The notes below the pieces were generated by a model. The model was given only the letters and a program-made list of their open reading frames with translations, was not told the origin of the DNA and made no database searches. From the NCBI RefSeq assembly GCF_001557325.1, contig NZ_LSJS01000227.1, forward strand, positions 1-7,077: a DNA stretch of 7,077 bases, read 5' to 3'. Shown here one piece after another: positions 1 to 6,304 of the stretch. The DNA is from Erythrobacter donghaensis. GTDB taxonomy: Bacteria; Pseudomonadota; Alphaproteobacteria; Sphingomonadales; Sphingomonadaceae. The position numbers and the translations under genes were made by a program. Position 1 is the stretch's first letter. Each line of letters opens with the position of its first letter.

Positions 1-2
1 CT

Positions 3-55
3 TACCAACCCAAGGGCCCAACCTTGGCAACCGCATCAGAGTTTGCAACAGAGCC
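3..55 (-). mobile_element. Left IS6-family-type insertion sequence end (partial)
   Basis: Read on the minus strand from position 55 leftward, this begins GGCTCTGTTGCAAA, the form of the ~14-bp terminal inverted repeat of IS6-family elements such as IS6100 (recalled from the family). The whole 53-bp stretch is repeated without mismatch, in inverted orientation, at 7025-7077. Identity far beyond a 14-bp terminal repeat means that the same end of the same element faces inward on both sides. Only the tip is present, with no transposase in the window, so the exact element cannot be named. The match stops at position 56, which marks the likely IS boundary. Confidence 0.75.
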
Positions 56-220
56 GTTTGGTCCGCATCCGCCTTTGCTCGATCCGGGGATGTGAATACG
101 GATTATGGTGCGCGGGAACGGCCGCGACCGGATACAAGTCTATGCACGGATAGTGCATCAGCTGACCTCGGAACGAATGAAGCCAATCCTTGAGCATTGC
201 GTGTGGGGGCCCCCAACGCG
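56..220. other. Non-coding stretch between left IS end and operon end
   Basis: These 165 bp lie between the IS boundary and the stop codon of the DUF3768-like gene. The only marked structure is the GC-rich hairpin at 199-219. A short minus-strand reading frame crosses the region from a TTG at 224 into the IS end, but its predicted protein is biased and matches nothing I recognise, so I do not call it. The operon may originally have continued further left and been cut by the IS. Confidence 0.5.
199..219 (-). terminator. GC-rich hairpin directly after the operon's last stop codon
   Basis: On the minus strand, one base after the TGA at 223-221, an inverted repeat of about 10 bp with a single bulged base is centred on the perfect 12-bp palindrome TGGGGGCCCCCA (204-215). 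As RNA it would fold into a very stable stem with a GGCC-type loop. No run of U follows, so it is not a textbook intrinsic terminator. It could be a 3'-end stabilising or pausing hairpin. Confidence 0.35.
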
Positions 221-535
221 TCAACAGAAGGAACCGTTCAATGCGATCTTGACAAGGCCCGGATCATACAAGTCGATCTTGAACCACACGGGCATGTCGC
301 GGAACGTCATCTGCCCGAAGTCGCGTTCGCCATGGGCATCGTTGACGAAAGCGTGCTGACGCATGGCTTTCATCATTTCGGCCTGGGCGAGCAGCCCGTT
401 GGGCGTGTCGTCCGAGCAGAACTCAGCGAGGCATGCCCGGGTGAAGTTGACGAGTGCGGTTCGATCGAGCCCTTGGCGCGCGCGGTCGTTGAGGCGCGCG
501 ATTTGTTCGGCGCGAGTGAGTGTTTCGCTGATCAT
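221..535 (-). CDS. DUF3768-like small protein, 104 aa, atypical C-terminus
   Basis: The function is unknown. The protein resembles the DUF3768 family, common on alphaproteobacterial plasmids: an N-terminal RIARLNDRAR helix (residues 12-21), then NDAHGERDFG (around 65-74), then VWFKIDLYD (around 82-90), in the family order HGExDFG followed by FWKIDxYD. Family members, as I recall them, continue about 20 residues further with an SxDPxDP...RVLTxML tail. Here the frame ends instead in ...KIALNGSFC, and no other frame restores the tail, so the C-terminus looks shortened or replaced. The ATG overlaps the stop of the PP-loop gene by 4 nt (ATGA at 535-532), and a GGAG lies about 10 nt upstream inside that gene, so translation is probably coupled. 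It is the last gene of the leftward operon. Confidence 0.75.
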   Translation of the reverse strand: MISETLTRAEQIARLNDRARQGLDRTALVNFTRACLAEFCSDDTPNGLLAQAEMMKAMRQHAFVNDAHGERDFGQMTFRDMPVWFKIDLYDPGLVKIALNGSFC

Positions 536-1494
536 GCGGCCAGCTCCAGCTGTGCGTTGAATTGGGAGATCCAGTCCGCCAGGTGCGGGCGTTCCGGGAG
601 CGGGATGTCGGCCGCGGCGTCCTGAAAGAGCCGCAGCGCAGTCGGCGCCTCGTGCGCGATGCGATCGATCTCGCCCTCAGGGAGCAGCTGTTCCGCGCGG
701 ATGAAGTCGGTCATTCGGCCGGGTCGCTTCTTGGTCGTGGTGCGCCAGAGGCCTTCCACGGTGCGGAGCCGCGGCGCGGCCCGGGCCTCGATCAGGACGA
801 TGAGCCGCAGGCACCATGCAGGGAGGTCGCGGATCTCGTCAGGCTGCGAGCCGCAGCACATGAAGCAGGCCGATTTCGGCGGGACCGGGAGGCCTTCGGC
901 CTCGATCCGAGCGATGCAATCGTCGCGCGTCCAGCCCCATTCCCGCAAGGGGTAACGGCATTCGAAGCGGTCGCTTGGGATGGTAAGCGCATGCGCGTGA
1001 CGCCGCGTGTCCGCCGGCGACGCGTCGTAGCCGATCAGGCGGATGACCTTCTGGCCGCGCGCCCATGCGTCGATGGCCGGCTGCCATGTCTCGACGAACT
1101 TGTCCTGGGGCGCGATCTTCCATTTGAGGCTGCAGCTGTGTCGGCCGAGGCTGATCGACGGCAGCGTGGCGTTGGTCAGCACGTTCTCGAGCAGGCTCAT
1201 GTAGGGCGGCCAGTGTTTGAAGCGCTGCGGGACGTAGCGGCAGACCCGAAAGTCGATGCCGTGCGCGGCCATCCATGGCCGGATGACGTCGAGGTAGGCG
1301 TAAGTGGCTGGCTTTTCGCTCCCGGTATCCGCGGTGAGAACCAGATCGGGCTTTCGGCCCTGCGCGACGAGCTCGATGAGCATCGCGGTCGAGTCGACTC
1401 CGATACCGTAGGCGAGCACGATGGGCGGGTTGCGCAGGTCGAGCACGTCCACCGCGCGCCGCGGCCTCGTCGTGAGGAACGCCGGCGCGTTCAT
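532..1494 (-). CDS. PP-loop ATP pyrophosphatase / PAPS reductase-like enzyme, 320 aa
   Basis: This is an adenine-nucleotide alpha-hydrolase-fold enzyme of the PAPS-reductase/N-type ATP pyrophosphatase superfamily. The PP-loop is YGIGVDST (residues 29-36, for SGGxDS), followed by a TADTGSEKPATY strand-helix (54-65) typical of CysH-like proteins. Cysteines sit at C121 (CSLKWKIAPQ, 121-130) and in SACFMCC (208-214), with YPLREWGWTRDDC (181-193) between them. This layout recalls iron-sulphur-bearing phage and DndC-like relatives rather than housekeeping CysH, which carries a CC...CxxC pattern. ATP-driven activation of a substrate, perhaps for sulphur chemistry, is plausible, but the substrate is unknown. 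The start at 1494 was chosen because it forms an ATGA overlap with the upstream gene. A longer in-frame start at 1575 would run deep into that gene. The next gene overlaps its stop by 4 nt. Confidence 0.85.
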   Translation of the reverse strand: MNAPAFLTTRPRRAVDVLDLRNPPIVLAYGIGVDSTAMLIELVAQGRKPDLVLTADTGSEKPATYAYLDVIRPWMAAHGIDFRVCRYVPQRFKHWPPYMSLLENVLTNATLPSISLGRHSCSLKWKIAPQDKFVETWQPAIDAWARGQKVIRLIGYDASPADTRRHAHALTIPSDRFECRYPLREWGWTRDDCIARIEAEGLPVPPKSACFMCCGSQPDEIRDLPAWCLRLIVLIEARAAPRLRTVEGLWRTTTKKRPGRMTDFIRAEQLLPEGEIDRIAHEAPTALRLFQDAAADIPLPERPHLADWISQFNAQLELAA

Positions 1495-1811
1495 GCCGCG
1501 ATCGGCAGCGACGCCGCCCAATCGTATTCGGGGAGCTCCGCGACAAGAGGTCCGTCGCAGTCCCACATGATCCACTGGCAGCCTTCGCGCTTGGCGACGT
1601 GGATCGCGGAGCGGATTTCCAGGGGCACGTCATGCGCTTCGGTAATGCCGACGTCGTCGCAGACGTGCATGAACCACCCGTAGTCGCCCTTTTCGAAGCA
1701 CGACCAGGGGCACCGGGGCATCCAGTCGCGCGCGGTCGCGGGGTGCATGTGGGCCGTGCTGAGGACGAGCGAGCGCGCGATCTCGAAGTCGTTGCCGATG
1801 CCGCCGGTCAC
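1491..1811 (-). CDS. DUF5983-like small protein, 106 aa
   Basis: The function is unknown. The pattern fits DUF5983 proteins of sphingomonad and rhizobial plasmids as I recall them: LSTAHMHPATA (residues 17-27), DYGWFMHVCDD (43-53), then an acidic-aromatic block GCQWIMWDCDGP (77-88) and LPEYDW (93-98). No signal peptide or membrane segment is seen. The frame is open up to 2024, but the start is placed at GTG 1811 because it gives a GTGA overlap with the stop of the upstream gene and has an AAGGA (1825-1821) nine bases upstream. The longer version would lie antisense to nothing but in the wrong frame of the upstream gene, with Arg-rich shadow composition. The family name rests on memory, not on a search. 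Confidence 0.75.
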   Translation of the reverse strand: MTGGIGNDFEIARSLVLSTAHMHPATARDWMPRCPWSCFEKGDYGWFMHVCDDVGITEAHDVPLEIRSAIHVAKREGCQWIMWDCDGPLVAELPEYDWAASLPIAA

Positions 1812-2446
1812 AGCGCGACTTCCTTGGTCGCAGGGGCATCGCCATCGATGCGCACAGCGCCGATCGCGTCGAACCCGTTGATCGCCGAACTGTTGTAGGC
1901 GTCCTTGTCGACGAGGCCCTGGATCGTCTCTCCGTTGGCGTAGCGGGCGAAACCGAGCGCATCGACGCCGGTCACGCGGCGAGCGACAACCCCAACCTTG
2001 CCCTTCGGAACCCAGTCGGCCCAATCGCCGCTGGCGCTTGTGACGACGAATTCACCGATCAGCGCGGTGTAGGCGGCGCGTCGTTGCAGGACCGGGCTCG
2101 CATCTTCCGGTACCGCTTCGCCGGTATAGGCGGTGAACCGGTCGGGATGCCACGCGCGGAGGCTCGATCGCGCATTGTCAGCGAGAAGCGCTGCGCATCG
2201 ACGTCCCGACGCGCGGTATTCAGCTTCGAAAGCAACGATGGCGAGGCACCAGTCCACGTCCTCTTCGTAGAACGGGTCCGCCAGTCGCAGCGCAGCAGGC
2301 ATCGCGGCCTGGCGCTCTTCCGACAGGATGATGCCGCCATGGCTGGCGGTGTGAACCTCCCACACTCCCGGAAGGATCTGCTCGGACTGTTGGGGGGAGC
2401 CCCACAGGGTCGCGACAGGCGCTGGAACGGATTGAAACTTGTGCAT
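1808..2446 (-). CDS. DUF7007-like protein, 212 aa
   Basis: The function is unknown. The N-terminal ~75 residues look like the DUF7007 domain: WGSPQ (15-19), a GVWEVHTASHGGIILS strand pair (27-42) with a conserved SHGG (35-38), ERQAAMP (44-50) and YEEDVDW (60-66). The rest (about 95-212) appears soluble, with alternating strands rich in Val and Ala, and matches nothing I recognise. The start at ATG 2446 is supported by an AGGAG (2458-2454) seven bases upstream, in a leader shared almost base for base with the methyltransferase gene. It lies 46 bp after the methyltransferase stop and ends in a GTGA overlap with the DUF5983-like gene, so it belongs to the same operon. Similar proteins are, to my knowledge, found beside DNA-handling genes on alphaproteobacterial plasmids. 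Confidence 0.75.
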   Translation of the reverse strand: MHKFQSVPAPVATLWGSPQQSEQILPGVWEVHTASHGGIILSEERQAAMPAALRLADPFYEEDVDWCLAIVAFEAEYRASGRRCAALLADNARSSLRAWHPDRFTAYTGEAVPEDASPVLQRRAAYTALIGEFVVTSASGDWADWVPKGKVGVVARRVTGVDALGFARYANGETIQGLVDKDAYNSSAINGFDAIGAVRIDGDAPATKEVAL

Positions 2447-2495
2447 TGCTCGTCTCCTCAACCGGATCGGGCACCCCCCTCCCCCTTCCCTTTCA
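2447..2495 (-). promoter_or_regulatory. Intergenic leader with RBS, copy 2 of a repeated junction
   Basis: On the minus strand the methyltransferase stop codon begins a purine-rich tract, TGAAAGGGAAGGGGGAG, and the gap closes with GAGGAGACGAGCA directly before the ATG of the DUF7007-like gene. Both parts recur at 4887-4933. The AGGAG is the ribosome-binding site at seven-base spacing. Confidence 0.6.
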
Positions 2496-4886
2496 TCCCA
2501 GGGCGTCGAGCCGAAAGGCGGACTGGTCGTTGTCGATCGCCAGAGCCATCGCGCCGGGTTTGACCCAGATCTCCCGGGTGCTGAGGAAGAAGGTCTCCCC
2601 CTGCTCGGCCAGGAGGATCGTCTCACCGATCGTCTCGGCCATTCCGGTGGCGGCTGCGCCGGGGACCATGTTTCCGATCCATTCGCGCTTGGTGACGTCG
2701 CTTCCGTCGATGAGGTCGAACGCTTCCCGGCAGTGCCATTCGATGCCCTGCTCGCCCTGGACTGCGGTGAAGATCTCCTCGGGGTCGAACAGCGCCTGCA
2801 GCGCGGCAAGATCGAGTGTCGTGAACGGCCGATGCCATGTGCCGTCGGTCGCGATGATCCGGCAGACGAGGCGGTCGTTGGCGGCGGGCAACTCGAAGCG
2901 CTCGGCCTCGATATCCGTCGGGCGCGGGTCCGGCACCGAATTGAAGCCGTTGTCGTGGCAGGCCGATCCGCTCACGGAGTACGAGGACTGTTTCCAGTCG
3001 ACGACACCGTAATGCCCGCCGGTCTGGTAGTGCTCGCGGCGTTCGTCGGCGACGCACGGTTGCCCTCCGGTGACGCTGTGGCCGCCCGCGATGGTTCCCG
3101 ACGGGTCGCTGTAGGGTGTGACTCGCAGGATGTTGCGATGCCGCTGGTTTCCCCAGCTGGGGCGGGGATCGGCGACGGCGAAGGCACCCTCGCCCGTCGA
3201 GCTCGCGCCGATCACGGCGCGGCTGCTCTCCGAGAACGGCGTAACCTTGTATTTCCGGCTGCTGTAGGTCTCGCTGGTAGCGCCGCGCGGATCCGCGACA
3301 GCAATCCCGCCCGCTGCCCCGCCCGGTCCGGCTACCGCTGGTGACGGGGTGTCGAACGGCACGATGCGGAATACGTTGTTATACCGGGGGCGGTCGCCGA
3401 TCAGACGCGGGTCGCTGACTGCATAGGGGCCGGTTCCGACGCTGACGTCGCCTTTGACGCAGGCCGCGGGCTTGTCCCAAGGGCGCACGCCGAGCTGGAC
3501 GCTGCGGGCATGGCCATTCACGCGAGGGTCCGCGACCGAGAAGGCGCCGGTGCTGGGTTTCGGATCGCCGGTTACCGTGCCGGTCGGCTCGCCCGACCAG
3601 GTGTTGACGCCGAGGACGTGGCGATGCGTCGCGGGTCCGTAATTCGGCCGCGGGTCGGCAACCGAGAGCGCTCCCCCTGCTGGGTGACGAGCACCCGTGA
3701 CGGCCTTGGCCGGTCGGACGAAGTCGGCGACAGCCAGAATGTTCTGGTGGGTGCCCGCGCCGTAACCCGGTCGGGGGTCGGCAACGCTGTGCGCTCCGTT
3801 GTGCGGGCGGCTCGCGCCGGCGACGACACGGCTGCTGTCCGCCCACGTCCGAACCCCTAGGGCCTCGTTGTGCCAGGCCTCCCCGGGGCGGGGATCCGCG
3901 ACGGCAAATCGGCCCTGCCCCCGAGCACGCTGCCCGGTGATGACGGGCGCGCTGTCGGTCCAAGCGTTTACGCCAAGGGCGTTGTCCCGCAGGTGGGCTT
4001 CGGGCACGATCCCGTAATCGCGCAGCTGGCCGTCGACGACGGCGAGATCGTTGAGCGCGCGCCAGTCTTTTCCTGCTGGCACAAGCGCGAGGCGTAGCCA
4101 GGTCTTCCACTGCAGCGCCGGGATGCGGTGCATAGGCCCCGCGATCGGGTCACCCGGCAGCGGGAGCTTGCCGATCACTTCGCCGACGCCGCGAAGGCGA
4201 TGGTGGCGGGGCTGATAGACGAACGGCGGGATCTTCTTCGTGTGGCGGGCGATCAACAGCGCACGTTTGCGGCTCTGCGCCAGATTTCCGATGATGCCGC
4301 AGTCGTGAACATCGATGTTGACGCTGTAACCGTAGCAGCGGAACAGCGCGGTTATCTGGTCAAGGAGCCAGCGGCCGCGATTGAGGATGCGCGGCACGTT
4401 CTCGAACAGGATGATCGGAATGGGGTCATCCTGATATGCCTCGAGCGTCAGCCAGACACCGCGCAGCGCGAGGCGGTTCAGCGCTTGGTACTTGTCCGTT
4501 TTCGACTGCTTGGCGGACAGGAGGCCAGAGAAGCCCTTGCATGGGCTGGACTGGAAGAGGACGTCGACGTTTTCGCCGAAGATTCGCCGAATGTCTGCCG
4601 GCGCGGCCTCGCGCCAGTCCGACGGGGGTTCGGCGCCGTGGAAGGCGCGATACTGCTCGCGATCGAACAGATCGAGGACGGTGCCCGGAGTGCCGGTGAT
4701 CCGCTCGAAATTGCGGATGGCACCGGGGTCGACGTCGATTCCGCCGGCGCAGACGAATCGACCCTGCATCGGGCCGACGCGCACCCTCGCCTTCTGGAAG
4801 CCGATGGCCCCGCCACCGATCCCGCAGAATAGGTGGGCGTGGCGGATGTCGCGGACGATCGTCGGCGAGGAAGTGAAGGGAACCAT
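2493..4886 (-). CDS. DNA (cytosine-5)-methyltransferase with nine-repeat recognition region, 797 aa
   Basis: The enzyme would transfer a methyl group from S-adenosylmethionine to C5 of cytosine in DNA. The C5-methyltransferase motifs appear in order: motif I HLFCGIGGGAIGF (18-30, SAM binding), motif IV SPCKGFSG (114-121, catalytic C116), motif VI ENV (162-164), motif VIII QSRKR (204-208), a motif IX equivalent PFTTLDLAALQALF (687-700) and motif X GNMVP (738-742). No essential residue is missing, so it should be active. At 797 aa it is about twice the usual length. The excess lies between motifs VIII and IX, where the target-recognition domain belongs, and consists of nine imperfect ~40-residue repeats (about 302-657). 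The ATG at 4886 has an AGGAG (4898-4894) seven bases upstream. It follows the 435-aa gene by 44 bp. No cognate endonuclease is recognised with certainty, so it may be solitary. Confidence 0.93.
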   Translation of the reverse strand: MVPFTSSPTIVRDIRHAHLFCGIGGGAIGFQKARVRVGPMQGRFVCAGGIDVDPGAIRNFERITGTPGTVLDLFDREQYRAFHGAEPPSDWREAAPADIRRIFGENVDVLFQSSPCKGFSGLLSAKQSKTDKYQALNRLALRGVWLTLEAYQDDPIPIILFENVPRILNRGRWLLDQITALFRCYGYSVNIDVHDCGIIGNLAQSRKRALLIARHTKKIPPFVYQPRHHRLRGVGEVIGKLPLPGDPIAGPMHRIPALQWKTWLRLALVPAGKDWRALNDLAVVDGQLRDYGIVPEAHLRDNALGVNAWTDSAPVITGQRARGQGRFAVADPRPGEAWHNEALGVRTWADSSRVVAGASRPHNGAHSVADPRPGYGAGTHQNILAVADFVRPAKAVTGARHPAGGALSVADPRPNYGPATHRHVLGVNTWSGEPTGTVTGDPKPSTGAFSVADPRVNGHARSVQLGVRPWDKPAACVKGDVSVGTGPYAVSDPRLIGDRPRYNNVFRIVPFDTPSPAVAGPGGAAGGIAVADPRGATSETYSSRKYKVTPFSESSRAVIGASSTGEGAFAVADPRPSWGNQRHRNILRVTPYSDPSGTIAGGHSVTGGQPCVADERREHYQTGGHYGVVDWKQSSYSVSGSACHDNGFNSVPDPRPTDIEAERFELPAANDRLVCRIIATDGTWHRPFTTLDLAALQALFDPEEIFTAVQGEQGIEWHCREAFDLIDGSDVTKREWIGNMVPGAAATGMAETIGETILLAEQGETFFLSTREIWVKPGAMALAIDNDQSAFRLDALG
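2916..3983 (-). repeat. Nine tandem ~40-residue coding repeats inside the methyltransferase
   Basis: Each unit runs roughly L-x-V-x-x-W/F-x-x-P-S-x-x-V-x-G, then a Gly-rich turn, then SVADPRP and a variable linker of about 8-14 residues. The ADPR-type tetrads begin at residues 330, 369, 410, 452, 491 (SDPR), 531, 572, 613 (ADER) and 652 (PDPR), a spacing of 39-42 residues. The units are diverged from one another, with different linkers, so this is an old or diversifying array and not a recent slippage product. Because it is in frame and protein-level, it is not a CRISPR or a satellite. Confidence 0.9.
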
Positions 4887-4933
4887 GGCTCGTCTCCTGT
4901 TGGATTCGAGCCGCTCTTCCCCCTCCCCTTTCA
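4887..4933 (-). promoter_or_regulatory. Intergenic leader with RBS, copy 1 of a repeated junction
   Basis: On the minus strand the stop codon of the 435-aa gene begins TGAAAGGGGAGGGGGA, and the gap closes with CAGGAGACGAGCC directly before the methyltransferase ATG. The same two blocks bracket the next gap at 2447-2495, with unrelated sequence between them. The AGGAG is the methyltransferase ribosome-binding site. Confidence 0.6.
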
Positions 4934-6238
4934 GCCGATGCCCAGGTTCGCCTTCAGGATGGCCTCGATGCCGTGGTCGCGAAGCGTCGCGGCGCGCGCG
5001 AAGACGGTTGGGCCCAGCTCGGCCAGCGCGGCGATCTTGCGCTGCTTGGCGTCGATGTAGTCGGGTTCGTCGTTGGCGATGACTTCGAGCGCCGCCTCGA
5101 TCAGTTCGCCGGTACTGTTGTCACGGATGTCGAGGACGAGATCCGGCCTTAGCGGACCTGCCCTGGTGGTGAGATCGAAGAGAGGGCGCTTGAAGCCTAT
5201 GTCGATCTGCCGCCGACGCCAGCGGTACTGAAGGTCGAGAAGGCCGATGACGGCGTCACGCTCGGCCTGGCTGTGCACCGCGATGAAGCTGGATGGGCGG
5301 GCGATCGGCTGCGCATAGCCGCGGAGCGCGGCAAAGCCGTCACGCGGGTTGTGTTCGCCTACGACGACGAGGACGAGGTAAGGCGGTCCGACCCGCGCTC
5401 CGGCATATTGGATCCGCGTTTTGACCTCGAGCTCGCGGCCTTCGGCGAGTGTGATGGTCGTTCCTGAAATGTCGAGAGCGTAGAGCGCAAGGAAGGCTTG
5501 CGGCGCCAGGCCCGAAGGCCATTTCGCCGCGGCTTTGCGCAGGCGGGCGAACACCACATTCCGATCGTAGGGGTCGACATGGGTGTAGAAGTGCTTCGCG
5601 AGGGGAATACCTGGCGCGATGTCCAGTCGCTCTGCAGCGCGGCGTAGGCGAGCGAATTCCTTCGCCATCGAAGTGTCCCGTCCTTGATCCGGAGGGAGGG
5701 GTTCGACGACGTTGACGTGCGCCATTTCCATGAGGAGCCACAGCAGGCGCGCGAGACGCGGTATCGCAACGCCCCGGGTTCGGTCGTCGGGTTCACTGTC
5801 GTCCGGCATGGCCGCCAGCTTCTCCGGCGCCAAGCGGTGCGCATTGAACAGGCCGTGCGGCTCATCGATCGTCGAAGGGATTGCGCTGCGCTTTTCGCGG
5901 AATCGCTGTGGGGCCTGCTCGCGGTAGAACGGACAGTCTGTCAGATGCTCGGGGCGCTTCTGCCGGGTGCTGGTCAGCCGCCGAAGGTAGTAGGTTTCTG
6001 CCTCGGACAGGTAGGACGGCGACATCAATGGCGGCGGCGTTTCACCGCCCAGACAGTCGCAGGCGATCCACTGGCCGTGTGTCCGCGCTTTGACCACCAT
6101 CGTGACGCTGGCCCGATGATCGGCGTCAGTGCCCTCCCCTTCGTACCAGCGCACGAGCGCGTCGCGGACGACAACAGGCACGTCCGTGCGGAGAGACAGG
6201 CCTCTCGAATGGCGAGGCACCAACCACATGCGCGACAC
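4931..6238 (-). CDS. Unknown 435-aa protein with Cys/His cluster and nuclease-like C-terminus
   Basis: I do not recognise this protein with certainty. Near the N-terminus, C60-D-C62 and H98-x3-C102 (in EHLTDCPFYREQ) form a likely metal-binding cluster. The C-terminal part holds RPDLVLDIR (364-372), then EAALEVIANDEPDYIDAKQRK (381-401). This acidic-then-E-then-K order resembles a divergent PD-(D/E)xK nuclease core, but the exact ExK is absent, so catalysis is uncertain. The overall layout (CxC, later HxxxC, a PD...E...Y...K tail, about 400 residues) reminds me of DUF1173 proteins of alphaproteobacterial plasmids. The start is either GTG 6238 or ATG 6229 (residue 4). The ATG has a GGTAGG about six bases upstream and may be the true start. 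It is the first gene of the operon, with the methyltransferase 44 bp downstream. Confidence 0.75.
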   Translation of the reverse strand: MSRMWLVPRHSRGLSLRTDVPVVVRDALVRWYEGEGTDADHRASVTMVVKARTHGQWIACDCLGGETPPPLMSPSYLSEAETYYLRRLTSTRQKRPEHLTDCPFYREQAPQRFREKRSAIPSTIDEPHGLFNAHRLAPEKLAAMPDDSEPDDRTRGVAIPRLARLLWLLMEMAHVNVVEPLPPDQGRDTSMAKEFARLRRAAERLDIAPGIPLAKHFYTHVDPYDRNVVFARLRKAAAKWPSGLAPQAFLALYALDISGTTITLAEGRELEVKTRIQYAGARVGPPYLVLVVVGEHNPRDGFAALRGYAQPIARPSSFIAVHSQAERDAVIGLLDLQYRWRRRQIDIGFKRPLFDLTTRAGPLRPDLVLDIRDNSTGELIEAALEVIANDEPDYIDAKQRKIAALAELGPTVFARAATLRDHGIEAILKANLGIG

Positions 6239-6253
6239 CTACCGCATTGGTCG

Positions 6254-6282
6254 TTGACGGTCTAGTCTGTTCACTGTATGTT
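6254..6282 (+). promoter_or_regulatory. Predicted sigma70-type promoter for the 161-aa gene
   Basis: TTGACG (6254-6259) and TATGTT (6277-6282) are separated by 17 bp and sit just ahead of an AGGAG (6291-6295) and the ATG at 6305. A transcript would begin near 6289, giving a very short leader. The 66-bp divergent gap must also hold the start of the leftward operon, for which I see no convincing -35/-10 pair, so the two promoters probably overlap. Confidence 0.55.
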
Positions 6283-6304
6283 CATGGACAAGGAGACCCT
6301 CGTC

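Noticed and set aside
36..224. Small minus-strand gene after the DUF3768-like gene
   Set aside because: It starts at a TTG overlapping the hairpin region, ends inside IS sequence, and its product has no family resemblance.
221..1494. Complete Dnd phosphorothioation system
   Set aside because: Only one DndC-superfamily-like protein is present; no cysteine desulphurase, DndB, DndD or DndE was recognised.
562..1683. Long plus-strand open frame opposite the PP-loop and DUF5983-like genes
   Set aside because: Composition is Arg/Asp/Val-rich shadow type, with no recognisable motif, and the minus strand carries clear PP-loop and cysteine motifs.
2439..3344. Plus-strand open frame of about 300 codons opposite the methyltransferase
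   Set aside because: It is antisense to motif X and the repeat array of the methyltransferase; high GC leaves the antisense frame open.
2916..3983. CRISPR or DNA-level satellite repeat
   Set aside because: The periodicity of about 120 bp is conserved at protein level, in frame, and the DNA copies are too diverged; there are no short identical repeats with unique spacers.
4128..4832. Plus-strand open frame opposite methyltransferase motifs I-VIII
   Set aside because: The minus strand shows all catalytic motifs in order here; the plus-strand product shows none.
6278..6304. Upstream ATG start for the 161-aa gene
   Set aside because: The ATG at 6278 falls in the predicted -10 element, and the AGGAG lies downstream of it and fits the ATG at 6305.
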